Program-made: the position numbers and the translations under genes
The notes under the pieces: generated by a model
What the model was told of the DNA's origin: nothing
The model's input: the letters and a program-made list of their open reading frames with translations, nothing else
Databases searched by the model: none
Shown: piece after piece, positions 52,087-59,665 of the stretch
Layout of the letters: each line of letters begins with the position of its first letter
Position numbering within the stretch: the stretch's first letter is position 1
Source: JAJDYQ01 sp963662865
GTDB lineage: Bacteria; Pseudomonadota; Gammaproteobacteria; JAJDYQ01
Length of the DNA: 64,000 nucleotides
Assembly (NCBI GenBank): GCA_963662865.1
Contig: OY759969.1
Coordinates: forward strand, 2,232,001 to 2,296,000
Reading direction: 5' to 3'

Positions 52087-53544
52087 ATGAGCGCACAATT
52101 ATCAATTCTTATCATGGGGAAAAATCAGGGGATTACGACCCGCCTGATAGCGGCATTAGAAGAGCATTATCGTGTCCTTTTTAGTGATTCCGTTTCCTTC
52201 GCACGACAGGTCGTATCACAGGATGATATTGATTTAGTTGTCAATCTATATACAGATGATAATGAAGAGTCGCTCTATTTTTTACAGGAATTGAGGGTCT
52301 CTCAACCGGATATTGTCCGCCTGCTAGGCGGTAATTTATCTAATGGCAAACTGGACCACGTAATCCGGAACGCAGCCATCTATTCTTGTTTTTCTGATGA
52401 ATGGCCTGTTGAGCTAATTGAGCTAATGGTAAGACGGGCACTGGAAAACAGGGAACTTGCCTATCGCCATCGGCATTTAAGCCGGGAAATGAAAATTGCT
52501 GAGGATGTTCTGGGGCGTCAACAGGCACTAAAAGATGAGATGGAGGAAAAATCATATTTCAACAAACTCGTTTATTGCAGTCCAAGCATGGCTCAGCTAT
52601 GCAGCGATGCCCGTAAAGCTGCCAATACTAATCTCCCAGTATTGATTGAAGGTGAAACCGGTACAGGCAAGGAACTGATGGCTCGTGCCATTCACCATAA
52701 CAGCGAGCGTCACGATCAGCCATTACTGGTACAAAACTGTGGTGGCATATCTGATGAGATGCTGCAATCCGAGTTATTTGGCCATAAACGAGGCGCTTAT
52801 ACCGGCGCCGTTAGTGATCGTTTAGGGCTATTTCCGGCCGCCAATGGCGGCACTGTTTTTCTGGATGAAATCTCGGAGGTTTCGTCGGCTTTCCAGATTG
52901 CCTTGCTTCGTTTCCTGCAAGAAGGTGAAGTCAAACCCTTGGGTAGCGATAGCATTCTGAAAAGCGATGTGAGAATTATTGCCGCCTGTAACCGGCCTTT
53001 AGAGCCGCTAGTGAAAACAGGACAATTCAGGCAGGACCTCTATTTCCGTTTAAACGGGTTCAAATTCACGATACCACCATTAAGACAACGAAGAGAAGAC
53101 ATTCCTGTACTTGCTGAATTCCTGGCTCGCAAATATGGAGACTCTATTAGTCGCCGTATACTAGGTATTGCATCGGAAGTATTGGGTCGGCTGAAGCTAT
53201 ATGACTGGCCCGGAAACGTGCGAGAGCTTGAAAACGAAATGAAAAAAATGGTCTCTATGATCCAAAGCGGTGAATTCCTGACGCTATCAGGCCTATCGCA
53301 ACATTTACTGGAACTCAATACGGCAGAAAAGGTAAAAAATCAAGAGCTTCATCAGTGTGCTCAGCTAAAGGGAGATACATTAAAAGAAAAAACAGAATCT
53401 ATGGAGATACAACTGATCAAAGAGGCATTGACCCGTTACAGATGGAATCAGAGTAAAACGGCGAAAGAACTGGGCCTGTCACGTGTGGGATTATCAAACA
53501 AAATCAAACGTTATGGATTGGCTGATGAAGGTAAAATCGCATAG
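52087..53544 (+). CDS. Sigma54-dependent activator (HoxA/HupR-like) with a degenerate receiver
   Basis: Start ATG 52087, 485 residues. The N-terminal 120 residues have the length of a receiver, but the acidic pair (MGKNQG instead of VDDE), phospho-acceptor (VVNLYTD) and Lys region (CFSDEWP) are lost. The AAA+ domain is complete: GETGTGKELMARAIHH, ELFGHKRGAYTGA (GAFTGA loop), GGTVFLDEISEV, FRQDLYFRLN. A Fis-type HTH ends the protein (WNQSKTAKELGLSRVGLSNK). It should drive the sigma54 promoter at 53945. HoxA and HupR are the classical regulators of uptake hydrogenase. Confidence 0.9.
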   Translation: MSAQLSILIMGKNQGITTRLIAALEEHYRVLFSDSVSFARQVVSQDDIDLVVNLYTDDNEESLYFLQELRVSQPDIVRLLGGNLSNGKLDHVIRNAAIYSCFSDEWPVELIELMVRRALENRELAYRHRHLSREMKIAEDVLGRQQALKDEMEEKSYFNKLVYCSPSMAQLCSDARKAANTNLPVLIEGETGTGKELMARAIHHNSERHDQPLLVQNCGGISDEMLQSELFGHKRGAYTGAVSDRLGLFPAANGGTVFLDEISEVSSAFQIALLRFLQEGEVKPLGSDSILKSDVRIIAACNRPLEPLVKTGQFRQDLYFRLNGFKFTIPPLRQRREDIPVLAEFLARKYGDSISRRILGIASEVLGRLKLYDWPGNVRELENEMKKMVSMIQSGEFLTLSGLSQHLLELNTAEKVKNQELHQCAQLKGDTLKEKTESMEIQLIKEALTRYRWNQSKTAKELGLSRVGLSNKIKRYGLADEGKIA

Positions 53545-53548
53545 AAGT

Positions 53549-53782
53549 ATGGCTGATACAGGCAGTGACCAGAGTAAGAAAACTGTAAAGTTTCCTGTCT
53601 CCAGGACCAAACCCAGACAGACGCCAAGAGGATTCAAAGACCTGGGTCCTTCCAAGTTTGTCCAATCAGCCAGAGGCGTTCAACCAAGCCTAAAAGGTCA
53701 TTGGTGCAGTCGATGCAAGGGCATATGGTATGGATATATCGGAGAATGTGAATGTCCTGTTTGCGGCAATAGAAACGGATAG
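53549..53782 (+). CDS. Small zinc-ribbon protein of the hydrogenase locus
   Basis: Start ATG 53549, 77 residues. The first 50 residues are basic and flexible. The C-terminal part has HWCSRCKGIWYGYIGECECP and CGNRNG, four Cys in a CxxC...CxxC ribbon that could bind zinc or iron. It lies four bases after the activator stop and upstream of the sigma54 promoter, so it is transcribed with the regulator. No family recognised. Confidence 0.7.
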   Translation: MADTGSDQSKKTVKFPVSRTKPRQTPRGFKDLGPSKFVQSARGVQPSLKGHWCSRCKGIWYGYIGECECPVCGNRNG

Positions 53783-53944
53783 AATCAGAAAATCCTTATA
53801 CCCTTATGAAGAGGAGTGACATGCAAACATAATTATCACTTTAGTATGCCAACAATGTTTCTAATGTCTTGATTATTTGCCGTAATTTCAAGCTAAGAAA
53901 ACATAAGTTATTGTAAAGCAAGGCAATACTTCAATATTTAATTT

Positions 53945-53960
53945 TGGCATACTACTTGCT
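53945..53960 (+). promoter_or_regulatory. Sigma54 promoter of the hydrogenase structural genes
   Basis: TGGCATACTACTTGCT matches the -24/-12 consensus TGGCAYRN4TTGCW at every position. It lies 57 bases before hupS, downstream of an NtrC-type activator gene. The AT-rich 53810-53940 leaves room for activator and IHF binding. Confidence 0.88.
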
Positions 53961-54016
53961 TCTAAAACATAAGCAAAAACTCATATCATTAAAGCAAACC
54001 GTAAGGAGATTAAAGA

Positions 54017-54979
54017 ATGGCTAATATTCTGTGGCTTCAAGGTGGAGCCTGCTCTGGCAATACAATGTCATTCCTGAATGCTGAAGAACCCAGTGCCTGT
54101 GACTTGGTAACAGATTTTGGAATGAATGTGCTTTGGCATCCATCACTTGGAATGGAACTGGGTAACAATCTACAGCAAATGCTCAAAGACTGCATTTCGG
54201 GTGCAATTAAGCTCGATATATTTGTATTTGAGGGTTCCGTTGTGAACGCACCTGATGGCACAGGTGAATGGAATCGCTTTGCCGGCCGCCCCATGAAAGA
54301 ATGGGTACGTAAACTATCTGATGCCGCAGACTTTGTTGTCGCTATTGGTGACTGTGCCACTTGGGGCGGAATACCTGCAACCGCTCCTAATCCTTCCGAA
54401 TCTCAGGGATTGCAGTTTTTAAAGCGAGACCATGGTGGATTTCTCGGCAAAGACTTCAAGGCCAGATCCGGGTTGCCGGTAATCAATGTCCCCGGTTGTC
54501 CGTGTCACCCGGATTGGATCACCCAGATACTGGTTGGTGTGGCTACCGGAAATGCCGGCGCTATTACGCTGGATGAATTCCAGCGCCCCAAGACATTCTT
54601 CCAAAGCTTTACACAAACAGGCTGTACCCGGAATATGCATTTCGCCTATAAAGTATCAGCGACCGAATTCGGTCAAAGAAAGGGCTGCCTGTTCTATGAC
54701 TTAGGGTGCCGTGGACCAATGACCCATTCTCCATGTAACCGAATCCTATGGAACAGGGTCTCATCAAAGACTCGCGCCGGCATGCCATGTCTTGGCTGTA
54801 CCGAACCCGAGTTTCCCTTCTTCGATCTTGCGCCCGGCACGGTATTCAAAACCCAGACGGTCATGGGTGTCCCCAAAGACCTGCCTGAAGGGGTCGATAA
54901 GAAGGGCTATGTCAAGCTCACAAGCGCTGCCAAAGCTGCCGCTCCGGTCTGGGCTGAACAGGATATTTTTGTCGTTTAA
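54017..54979 (+). CDS. hupS: Uptake [NiFe]-hydrogenase small subunit (group 2a type)
   Basis: A 320-residue iron-sulfur subunit with no Tat signal, so the enzyme is cytosolic, unlike group 1. LWLQGGACSGNTMSFL (near residue 5), VAIGDCATWGGIPA, NVPGCPCHPDWITQ, TGCTRNMHFAYK, LFYDLGCRGPMTHSPCNRIL and GMPCLGCTEPEFPF supply ligands for the three clusters. This pattern is characteristic of HupS/HucS of group 2a. Ribosome site GTAAGGAG precedes ATG 54017. It passes electrons from H2 to an unknown acceptor. Confidence 0.93.
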   Translation: MANILWLQGGACSGNTMSFLNAEEPSACDLVTDFGMNVLWHPSLGMELGNNLQQMLKDCISGAIKLDIFVFEGSVVNAPDGTGEWNRFAGRPMKEWVRKLSDAADFVVAIGDCATWGGIPATAPNPSESQGLQFLKRDHGGFLGKDFKARSGLPVINVPGCPCHPDWITQILVGVATGNAGAITLDEFQRPKTFFQSFTQTGCTRNMHFAYKVSATEFGQRKGCLFYDLGCRGPMTHSPCNRILWNRVSSKTRAGMPCLGCTEPEFPFFDLAPGTVFKTQTVMGVPKDLPEGVDKKGYVKLTSAAKAAAPVWAEQDIFVV

Positions 54980-55009
54980 CGAATCGGATTCATTACAGGA
55001 GATTATAAA

Positions 55010-56608
55010 ATGTCAGCACAAGTACAAACTCTCGACATCTCGCCGGTCGGACGTGTAGAAGGCGACCTGGATGTGCGCGTCGATATTAAAGACGGTGTCG
55101 TTACCAACGCATGGACTTCAGCCGAACTGTTCCGTGGTTTTGAAGTTATTCTCAGAGATAAGGATCCGCAGGCGGGACTGGTTGTTACCCCCAGAGCATG
55201 TGGGATTTGTGGTGCATCGCATTTAACCTGCGCTGCATGGGCCCTTGATACAGCCTGGGGCACAGAAATACCTAGGAACGCAATTATTGCGCGCAACCTT
55301 GGTCAGTTAGCTGAAAGCCTGCAAAGTTTACCACGTCACCACTACGGCCTGTTTATGATTGACATGGTAAACAAGAATTACAAAAGCAGCCGGTACTATG
55401 AAGAGGCCGTCAAGCGCTGGGCGCCATTCACGGGGACCAACTACGAACAAGGCGTTACCATTTCAGGACGGCCTGTAGAAATTTATGCAATGCTGGGTGG
55501 ACAGTGGCCACACTCCAGCTACATGGTACCTGGTGGTGTTATGTGCTCACCAACGCTCACTGATGTCACACGTGCATGGTCAATCCTGGAACACTTCAGA
55601 ACGAACTGGATTGAGCCTATGTGGTTGGGTTGCTCAATTGAACGCTATGAAGAAATTCAAACCTACGATGATTTTATGGCCTGGTTGGACGAAAGTCCGG
55701 CTCATGCCAATTCCGACTTGGGTCTCATGTGGCGTATGGGTATTGATGTCGGCTTGGATAAGTACGGCAAAGGATTAGATAAATTCATATCTTGGGGTTA
55801 TCTGCCTCATGAAGATAAATATAACAAACCCACGATTGATGGACGTAACTCAGCGGTGCAGATGCCCAGCGGCGTCTTCGATGGTGCGTCAGGTACGCAT
55901 AAACTGATGGATCAAGGCATGGCAAGGGAAGATACAACACATGCCTGGTATGACGAAAGTGGTACAGTTCATCCGTTCAACCGCACTACCAACCCCATCC
56001 AGAAAAATGTATATGACTTTGATAACAATTACTCATGGGCAACTGCGGTAATTCATGCCGAGCATGGTCATCTGGAAGCAGGGCCATTGGCTCGTGAGCT
56101 GGTCTATGGCGGCAACCATATGCAGGATTGGCAGCATCAGGATGGTCTGGTACTGGATATGTACAAAAAAATGGGCGGCGCCAGCGTCCTGCTGCGTCAC
56201 TTTGCGCGCATGCACGAATTCAAATGTATCTATCGCCAGATGGAGCAATGCCTGCGTGAGTTCAAGCTGGATGAGCCCTTCTATATCAAGCCTAAAGAAC
56301 AGGATGGAAAAGGATGGGGCGCAACCGAGGCGATTCGCGGGGCATTATGCCACTGGATCGAAATTGAAGACAGCAAGATCAAGAACTATCAGATAGTGGC
56401 ACCGACAACCTGGAACGTAGGTCCCCGGACCGAGCAGGGAGAGCGCGGACCGATTGAAGAAGCCTTGATTGGAACACCTATTGAAGACCCGGGTGACCCG
56501 GTAGAAGTTGGTCATGTTGCTCGATCTTATGACTCATGTTTGGTATGTACAGTGCATGCACATGATGCCAAGACTGGCGAAGAACTGGCAAGATTTAAAA
56601 CGGCTTAA
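55010..56608 (+). CDS. hupL: Uptake [NiFe]-hydrogenase large subunit (group 2a type)
   Basis: A 532-residue catalytic subunit. The L1 motif is TPRACGICGASHLTCAAWAL (near residue 62) and the L2 motif SCLVCTVHAHD (near 515), giving the four Cys ligands of the Ni-Fe site. The short extension after the final His is the likely substrate of the endopeptidase at 57506. The start is AGGAG-spaced ATG 55010. Group 2a relatives oxidise H2 at low concentration in cyanobacteria, mycobacteria and Nitrospira. Here the set is complete with hyp genes. Confidence 0.94.
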   Translation: MSAQVQTLDISPVGRVEGDLDVRVDIKDGVVTNAWTSAELFRGFEVILRDKDPQAGLVVTPRACGICGASHLTCAAWALDTAWGTEIPRNAIIARNLGQLAESLQSLPRHHYGLFMIDMVNKNYKSSRYYEEAVKRWAPFTGTNYEQGVTISGRPVEIYAMLGGQWPHSSYMVPGGVMCSPTLTDVTRAWSILEHFRTNWIEPMWLGCSIERYEEIQTYDDFMAWLDESPAHANSDLGLMWRMGIDVGLDKYGKGLDKFISWGYLPHEDKYNKPTIDGRNSAVQMPSGVFDGASGTHKLMDQGMAREDTTHAWYDESGTVHPFNRTTNPIQKNVYDFDNNYSWATAVIHAEHGHLEAGPLARELVYGGNHMQDWQHQDGLVLDMYKKMGGASVLLRHFARMHEFKCIYRQMEQCLREFKLDEPFYIKPKEQDGKGWGATEAIRGALCHWIEIEDSKIKNYQIVAPTTWNVGPRTEQGERGPIEEALIGTPIEDPGDPVEVGHVARSYDSCLVCTVHAHDAKTGEELARFKTA

Positions 56609-56627
56609 TGTCATCTTTCCCCTTATC

Positions 56628-56649
56628 CAACTGGCTACATGGCCAGTTG
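56628..56649 (+). terminator. Hairpin after hupL
   Basis: CAACTGGC and GCCAGTTG form an 8-bp stem around TACATG, 20 bases after the stop. No U-run, so more likely a stability element or weak pause site than a full terminator. Confidence 0.4.
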
Positions 56650-56728
56650 ACTGATTTTCGGGGGTAATTAATCCGTGAAAATGCGGAATGTTTTGACATT
56701 TATTCCATGTTGGCGATAGGGAGCACAT

Positions 56729-57043
56729 GTGTCTAAATCCGACGATGATTCATTGCGGGACCTCATCGGCCAAATGATGGAAGATGGCTTGGAGACCCAA
56801 ACCGAACCATTTCCCAAAGACAATCACGAGTTCGAAAATCTGCTTGTTAAATTGCGCGAGCTTGATGCAGATGATCTTGAGGGCAAACTGGTTATATCGG
56901 GTTTCGTAGATCGTCCTTACGGAGAAGACGAACAGCGCTGTTTAGAATGCATGTATTACCTTGTGCATCGAAAGTGGTGTGACCTGCCGGAATTGGCTGT
57001 ACCCGTAGAACCGGAGTGGTGGTGCCGTCTCTGGAGGATATAA
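56729..57043 (+). CDS. HiPIP-like iron-sulfur protein 1
   Basis: A 104-residue acidic protein starting at GTG 56729. The C-terminal Cys pattern is Cys71-x2-Cys74-x9-Cys84-x14-Cys99 (CLECMYYLVHRKWCDLPELA … EWWCRLWRI), close to the C-x2-C-x16-C-x13-C and final WCxxW of high-potential iron-sulfur proteins. No signal peptide, whereas classical HiPIP are periplasmic. I infer a cytosolic [4Fe-4S] electron carrier for the hydrogenase. The N-terminal 65 residues are unlike HiPIP. Confidence 0.6.
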   Translation: MSKSDDDSLRDLIGQMMEDGLETQTEPFPKDNHEFENLLVKLRELDADDLEGKLVISGFVDRPYGEDEQRCLECMYYLVHRKWCDLPELAVPVEPEWWCRLWRI

Positions 57044-57072
57044 CCGGACTCAGATTAATTCGAGGTTAGAGC

Positions 57073-57420
57073 ATGAGCGAGAATGCGATCTCTGAAGAGC
57101 GACATGCTGCGGACGATTCACTGCGCAAGGATATCAAGTCGTTTTTAAGGAACGGCCTGGAAGTTGAAATTGAACCGCGAGCCTACTCCCATGAACAGGT
57201 CACGAATGTAGTAGCGCGTTTACAAGGCCTTGAAGATGATGATTACATCAATAAACTGATTATTGGTGGATTCACCCTGACACCGTATATGGCCGATGAC
57301 GATGATAAGCAGGCATGCGAAACCTGTATGTACTATAAAGTTCATCGGCAGTTTTGTGAGCTCCCTGAGCTCATGGTTCCTGTTGAACCGGAATGGTCTT
57401 GCAGACTCTGGCGTATTTAA
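57073..57420 (+). CDS. HiPIP-like iron-sulfur protein 2
   Basis: A 115-residue paralogue of the preceding protein with identical spacing: CETCMYYKVHRQFCELPELM … EWSCRLWRI (C-x2-C-x9-C-x14-C). The N-terminal half differs (an acidic stretch and DYINKLIIGGFTLTPYMADD aligns with LVISGFVDRPYG of the other). 30 bases separate the two genes. Tandem copies with retained Cys suggest both are functional, perhaps with different potentials. Confidence 0.6.
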   Translation: MSENAISEERHAADDSLRKDIKSFLRNGLEVEIEPRAYSHEQVTNVVARLQGLEDDDYINKLIIGGFTLTPYMADDDDKQACETCMYYKVHRQFCELPELMVPVEPEWSCRLWRI

Positions 57421-57505
57421 GGATACGCTGATTAATTCAGAGTTTCCTGCATCACCTGATGATAAGTACTCTTAAGCGTACTAGTAACAAAGCCTTCATA
57501 TAGCA

Positions 57506-57973
57506 ATGTTATCAATCATCGGCTGTGGCAATACCAATCGAAGAGATGACGGTGTAGGAGTACACGTAGCACACCACCTGAAAGCATATCTGGATGGGCG
57601 CCCTTCTCACTCTGTAACGGTTTATGATGCCGGAACCAGCGGTATGGATGTGATGTTTCAAGCCAAAGGCAGTAAGGCACTAATAATCATTGATGCTAAT
57701 TTCAGTGGTTCAGCCCCAGGCGATATCTTTAAAGTCCCCGGAGAAGAACTGAGCAATATAAAAGACCCCGGTTATAACCTGCATGATTTTCGATGGGATC
57801 ATGCCTTATATGCAGGTAAAAAAATATTCAAACAGGAATTTCCCGATGACATTACAGTGTTTTTGATCGAAGTGGAAAATACTGATATGGGACTGGACCT
57901 AACACCTGTAGTCCGCCAATCGGCAGATCGTGTCGTTGAGCTTATAAAAAACAGGATCACGGCATGGACGTAG
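57506..57973 (+). CDS. Hydrogenase maturation endopeptidase
   Basis: A 155-residue HyaD/HupD/HoxW-family protease that removes the C-terminal tail of the large subunit after nickel insertion. IIGCGNTNRRDDGVGVHVAH at the start, YDAGTSGMDVMFQAK (second acidic ligand) and NLHDFRWDHALYAGK with the His ligand near 96 form the nickel-sensing site. It overlaps the next gene by ten bases. Group 2a large subunits need a dedicated protease, so this fits hupL. Confidence 0.92.
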   Translation: MLSIIGCGNTNRRDDGVGVHVAHHLKAYLDGRPSHSVTVYDAGTSGMDVMFQAKGSKALIIIDANFSGSAPGDIFKVPGEELSNIKDPGYNLHDFRWDHALYAGKKIFKQEFPDDITVFLIEVENTDMGLDLTPVVRQSADRVVELIKNRITAWT

Positions 57974-58281
57974 TGGCTATAATCCAAATCAGACACGGCA
58001 ATATATATATTGACTCCGATATCCATGACAAATATTTCAGCGGCTTGGAAAGTGTTGCACTATTAAATAGAGACGGATATACATACATAATGCCACTCCG
58101 ATCAGGTTCCTCAGGCGGACTGCTATTGAAAATGCGTAACGCTAAAGGTGACCGAGTTATACACAGTATAGAATATTTGAATGAACTGGGAATTCCCTAC
58201 GAAGACGAGTTACAGGTTGAGGCTAAATGGGACGCTGCGATGTCAGGTTTATGTCTTGATATTCCCAAGGTAGAACAATGA
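57964..58281 (+). CDS. Small hydrogenase-locus protein, unrecognised
   Basis: A 105-residue soluble protein overlapping the protease gene by ten bases. It has a compact alpha/beta look: VVAIIQIRHGNIYIDSDIHD, VALLNRDGYTYIMPLRSGSS, GGLLLKMRNAKGDRVIHSIE. No Cys motif except a single CLDI. I recognise no family. Translational coupling suggests a role in maturation or assembly. It is the last gene of the island. Confidence 0.65.
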   Translation: MDVVAIIQIRHGNIYIDSDIHDKYFSGLESVALLNRDGYTYIMPLRSGSSGGLLLKMRNAKGDRVIHSIEYLNELGIPYEDELQVEAKWDAAMSGLCLDIPKVEQ

Positions 58282-58399
58282 TACCTCAGGCCACCGCTTA
58301 ATAAAAGCATTCATTACGACCATAATAACAGTAATCGTCGCAGAATTAAGCAATCCCTATAACCATGCCGGCTTTTCTTTACCGCCGGTACCTGTATGA

Positions 58400-58610
58400 G
58401 TCCGCCGCATATCGCACTTTTTGTTGCTAATAATGTAATGCGCCGGAGCTTGTAACCCCAGCCCTTTGTGTGGTCGGCAAGCTGGTTGCATTTGACCAGC
58501 CAATCGGCCAGCTTTTCGTTAAGCAAGCCCAAGTCTGCAAACAATGGGCCTTCATGGAAGTCAACAAACTGTTCTTGGGCAATCCGGCTAAAACGAGAGT
58601 GTTCAATAAT
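58400..58610 (-). pseudogene. IS481-like transposase 3' remnant, right of the island
   Basis: Minus-strand frame AQEQFVDFHEGPLFADLGLL, NEKLADWLVKCN aligns with the relic at 40081 (FQEQLVDFHEDLLLTDLEVF, NEKLIDWLVKYN). Later frameshifts lead to a NKKCDMRRTHT-type end. Nearly all of the transposase upstream part is missing. Its orientation is inverted relative to the left copy. Confidence 0.68.
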
Positions 58611-58641
58611 ATGCGTGGTCAACAAGTGCTATAATGCAAGG

Positions 58642-58850
58642 ATGAAAAAGTCTATCGCACTCGCTCTCGCACTTTTGTCGTTCCCGCTCGGTGCTACCGA
58701 GCGAGTGCTGCTGGACTCACAAATCATCGCCAATCTGCCGATAGATCGCCCGCAATCGCTCGACGAGATCGCACACGGCAAGTGGGGCTATGCGATTTTT
58801 GACCCCGAAAAGGTTCCGGTGTCAACCCGATACAAAATCGTCTCCGATCA
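58642..58850 (+). pseudogene. Exported protein truncated by the intI fragment junction
   Basis: ATG 58642 opens a signal peptide (KKSIALALALLSFPLGATER) and about 45 residues of a mature protein (DRPQSLDEIAHGKWGYAIFD). At about 58848 it meets the 3' edge of an intI fragment and reads into it for eight codons. A TATAAT-like CTATAATG lies ten bases before the start. Family not recognised. Confidence 0.55.
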
Positions 58851-59088
58851 AAGCAGACAATGCCTGACTCTGCGTTGAAGCAGACACTCTCCCCTTGACG
58901 GCCAAATCCGTTAAAAACGCCTCCATTTCCGCCTTGCCCAACTCGACGGGATGGCGTTTATTGTGAAACAGGATATAGCGCTTAATCCAATTCAAGTAAC
59001 TTTGTTCAGTCCTGATCGAATAATTCAATCGCTGCAAGCGCTCTCGCACCTGACTCAAGAAGGGAGATTTCATTTCTTTATTTTGCAT
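58848..59088 (-). pseudogene. Truncated integron integrase 5' fragment, copy 5 (shortest)
   Basis: ATG 59088: QVRERLQRLNYSIRTEQSYL, HPVELGKAEMEAFLTDLAVK, GRVSASTQSQALSAL, then fusion to the 58.6 kb gene. About 80 codons of IntI remain. Frame is open to the junction. Confidence 0.85.
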
Positions 59089-59257
59089 GATTTCGGCAAG
59101 ATAAAATACGATTTAAAAACAAAAAATTGAATTAAATCAATGGCATAAATAAATATCAATATTTCTTAATGCCAGAAACAGACGAATAATTTTAACACAA
59201 AAATTTTGTATCTGTCTGCATTCCATGATAGATTGGGAGATCTACTAGTAGTTAGCA
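59089..59257 (+). repeat. attI-like leader, copy 7 (head of the second array)
   Basis: Full-length leader with TTTGTATCTGTCTGCATTCC, TAGATT, and end CTACTAGTAGTTAGCA, core at 59251-59257. Nearly identical to copies 4 and 6, although 18 kb of hydrogenase DNA separates the arrays. Confidence 0.77.
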
Positions 59258-59280
59258 GGTAAAAACTTGAAGGGTGACTC

Positions 59281-59640
59281 ATGAGTAAACGATTAAGAGG
59301 TTCCTTCAGTGTCTACAAAGAAACCAATAAGTATAAAAACTTTGTGCAAGTTGAGATGCTTATCATTTCAATCATTATTGGCTATTCAGCATCATCCTGG
59401 TTTGTTTGGCTCATTTCATGTTTTTTGCTAGTAGGCGCACTTGGGACAAAAATCGAAATGATCATTGGCTGGGTTGTCACAATTTTATTGGCGATTTTGT
59501 CTACACTACTTTTATTCGAAGGCTCACAAAACCTAGAATTTAGTCTAGTTTTTGGTTTTTTACTGGGTGGAGTGTCTTGGTATATACATGATTGTGGAAA
59601 CATATACTGGCGTGACTTTGTTGAGGCTGAATGGTGGTAA
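59281..59640 (+). CDS. Membrane protein of unknown function
   Basis: A 119-residue protein with three to four hydrophobic segments: VEMLIISIIIGYSASSWFVW, LISCFLLVGALGTKIEMIIG, WVVTILLAILSTLLLFEG and LVFGFLLGGVSWYI. A basic N-terminus favours an inside start. GGGTGA precedes ATG 59281. No family recognised. It and the next gene lie between attI copy 7 and attC18, with no attC between them, so they form a two-gene cassette or a cassette pair that lost a site. Confidence 0.6.
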   Translation: MSKRLRGSFSVYKETNKYKNFVQVEMLIISIIIGYSASSWFVWLISCFLLVGALGTKIEMIIGWVVTILLAILSTLLLFEGSQNLEFSLVFGFLLGGVSWYIHDCGNIYWRDFVEAEWW

Positions 59641-59665
59641 TTAAAAAGAAAAATTGAAAATTATC

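Noticed and set aside
56628..56728. Second sigma54 promoter before the HiPIP-like genes (TTGGCGATAGGGAGC)
   Set aside because: The -12 element lacks TTGC at the required spacing, so it does not fit TGGCAYRN4TTGCW.
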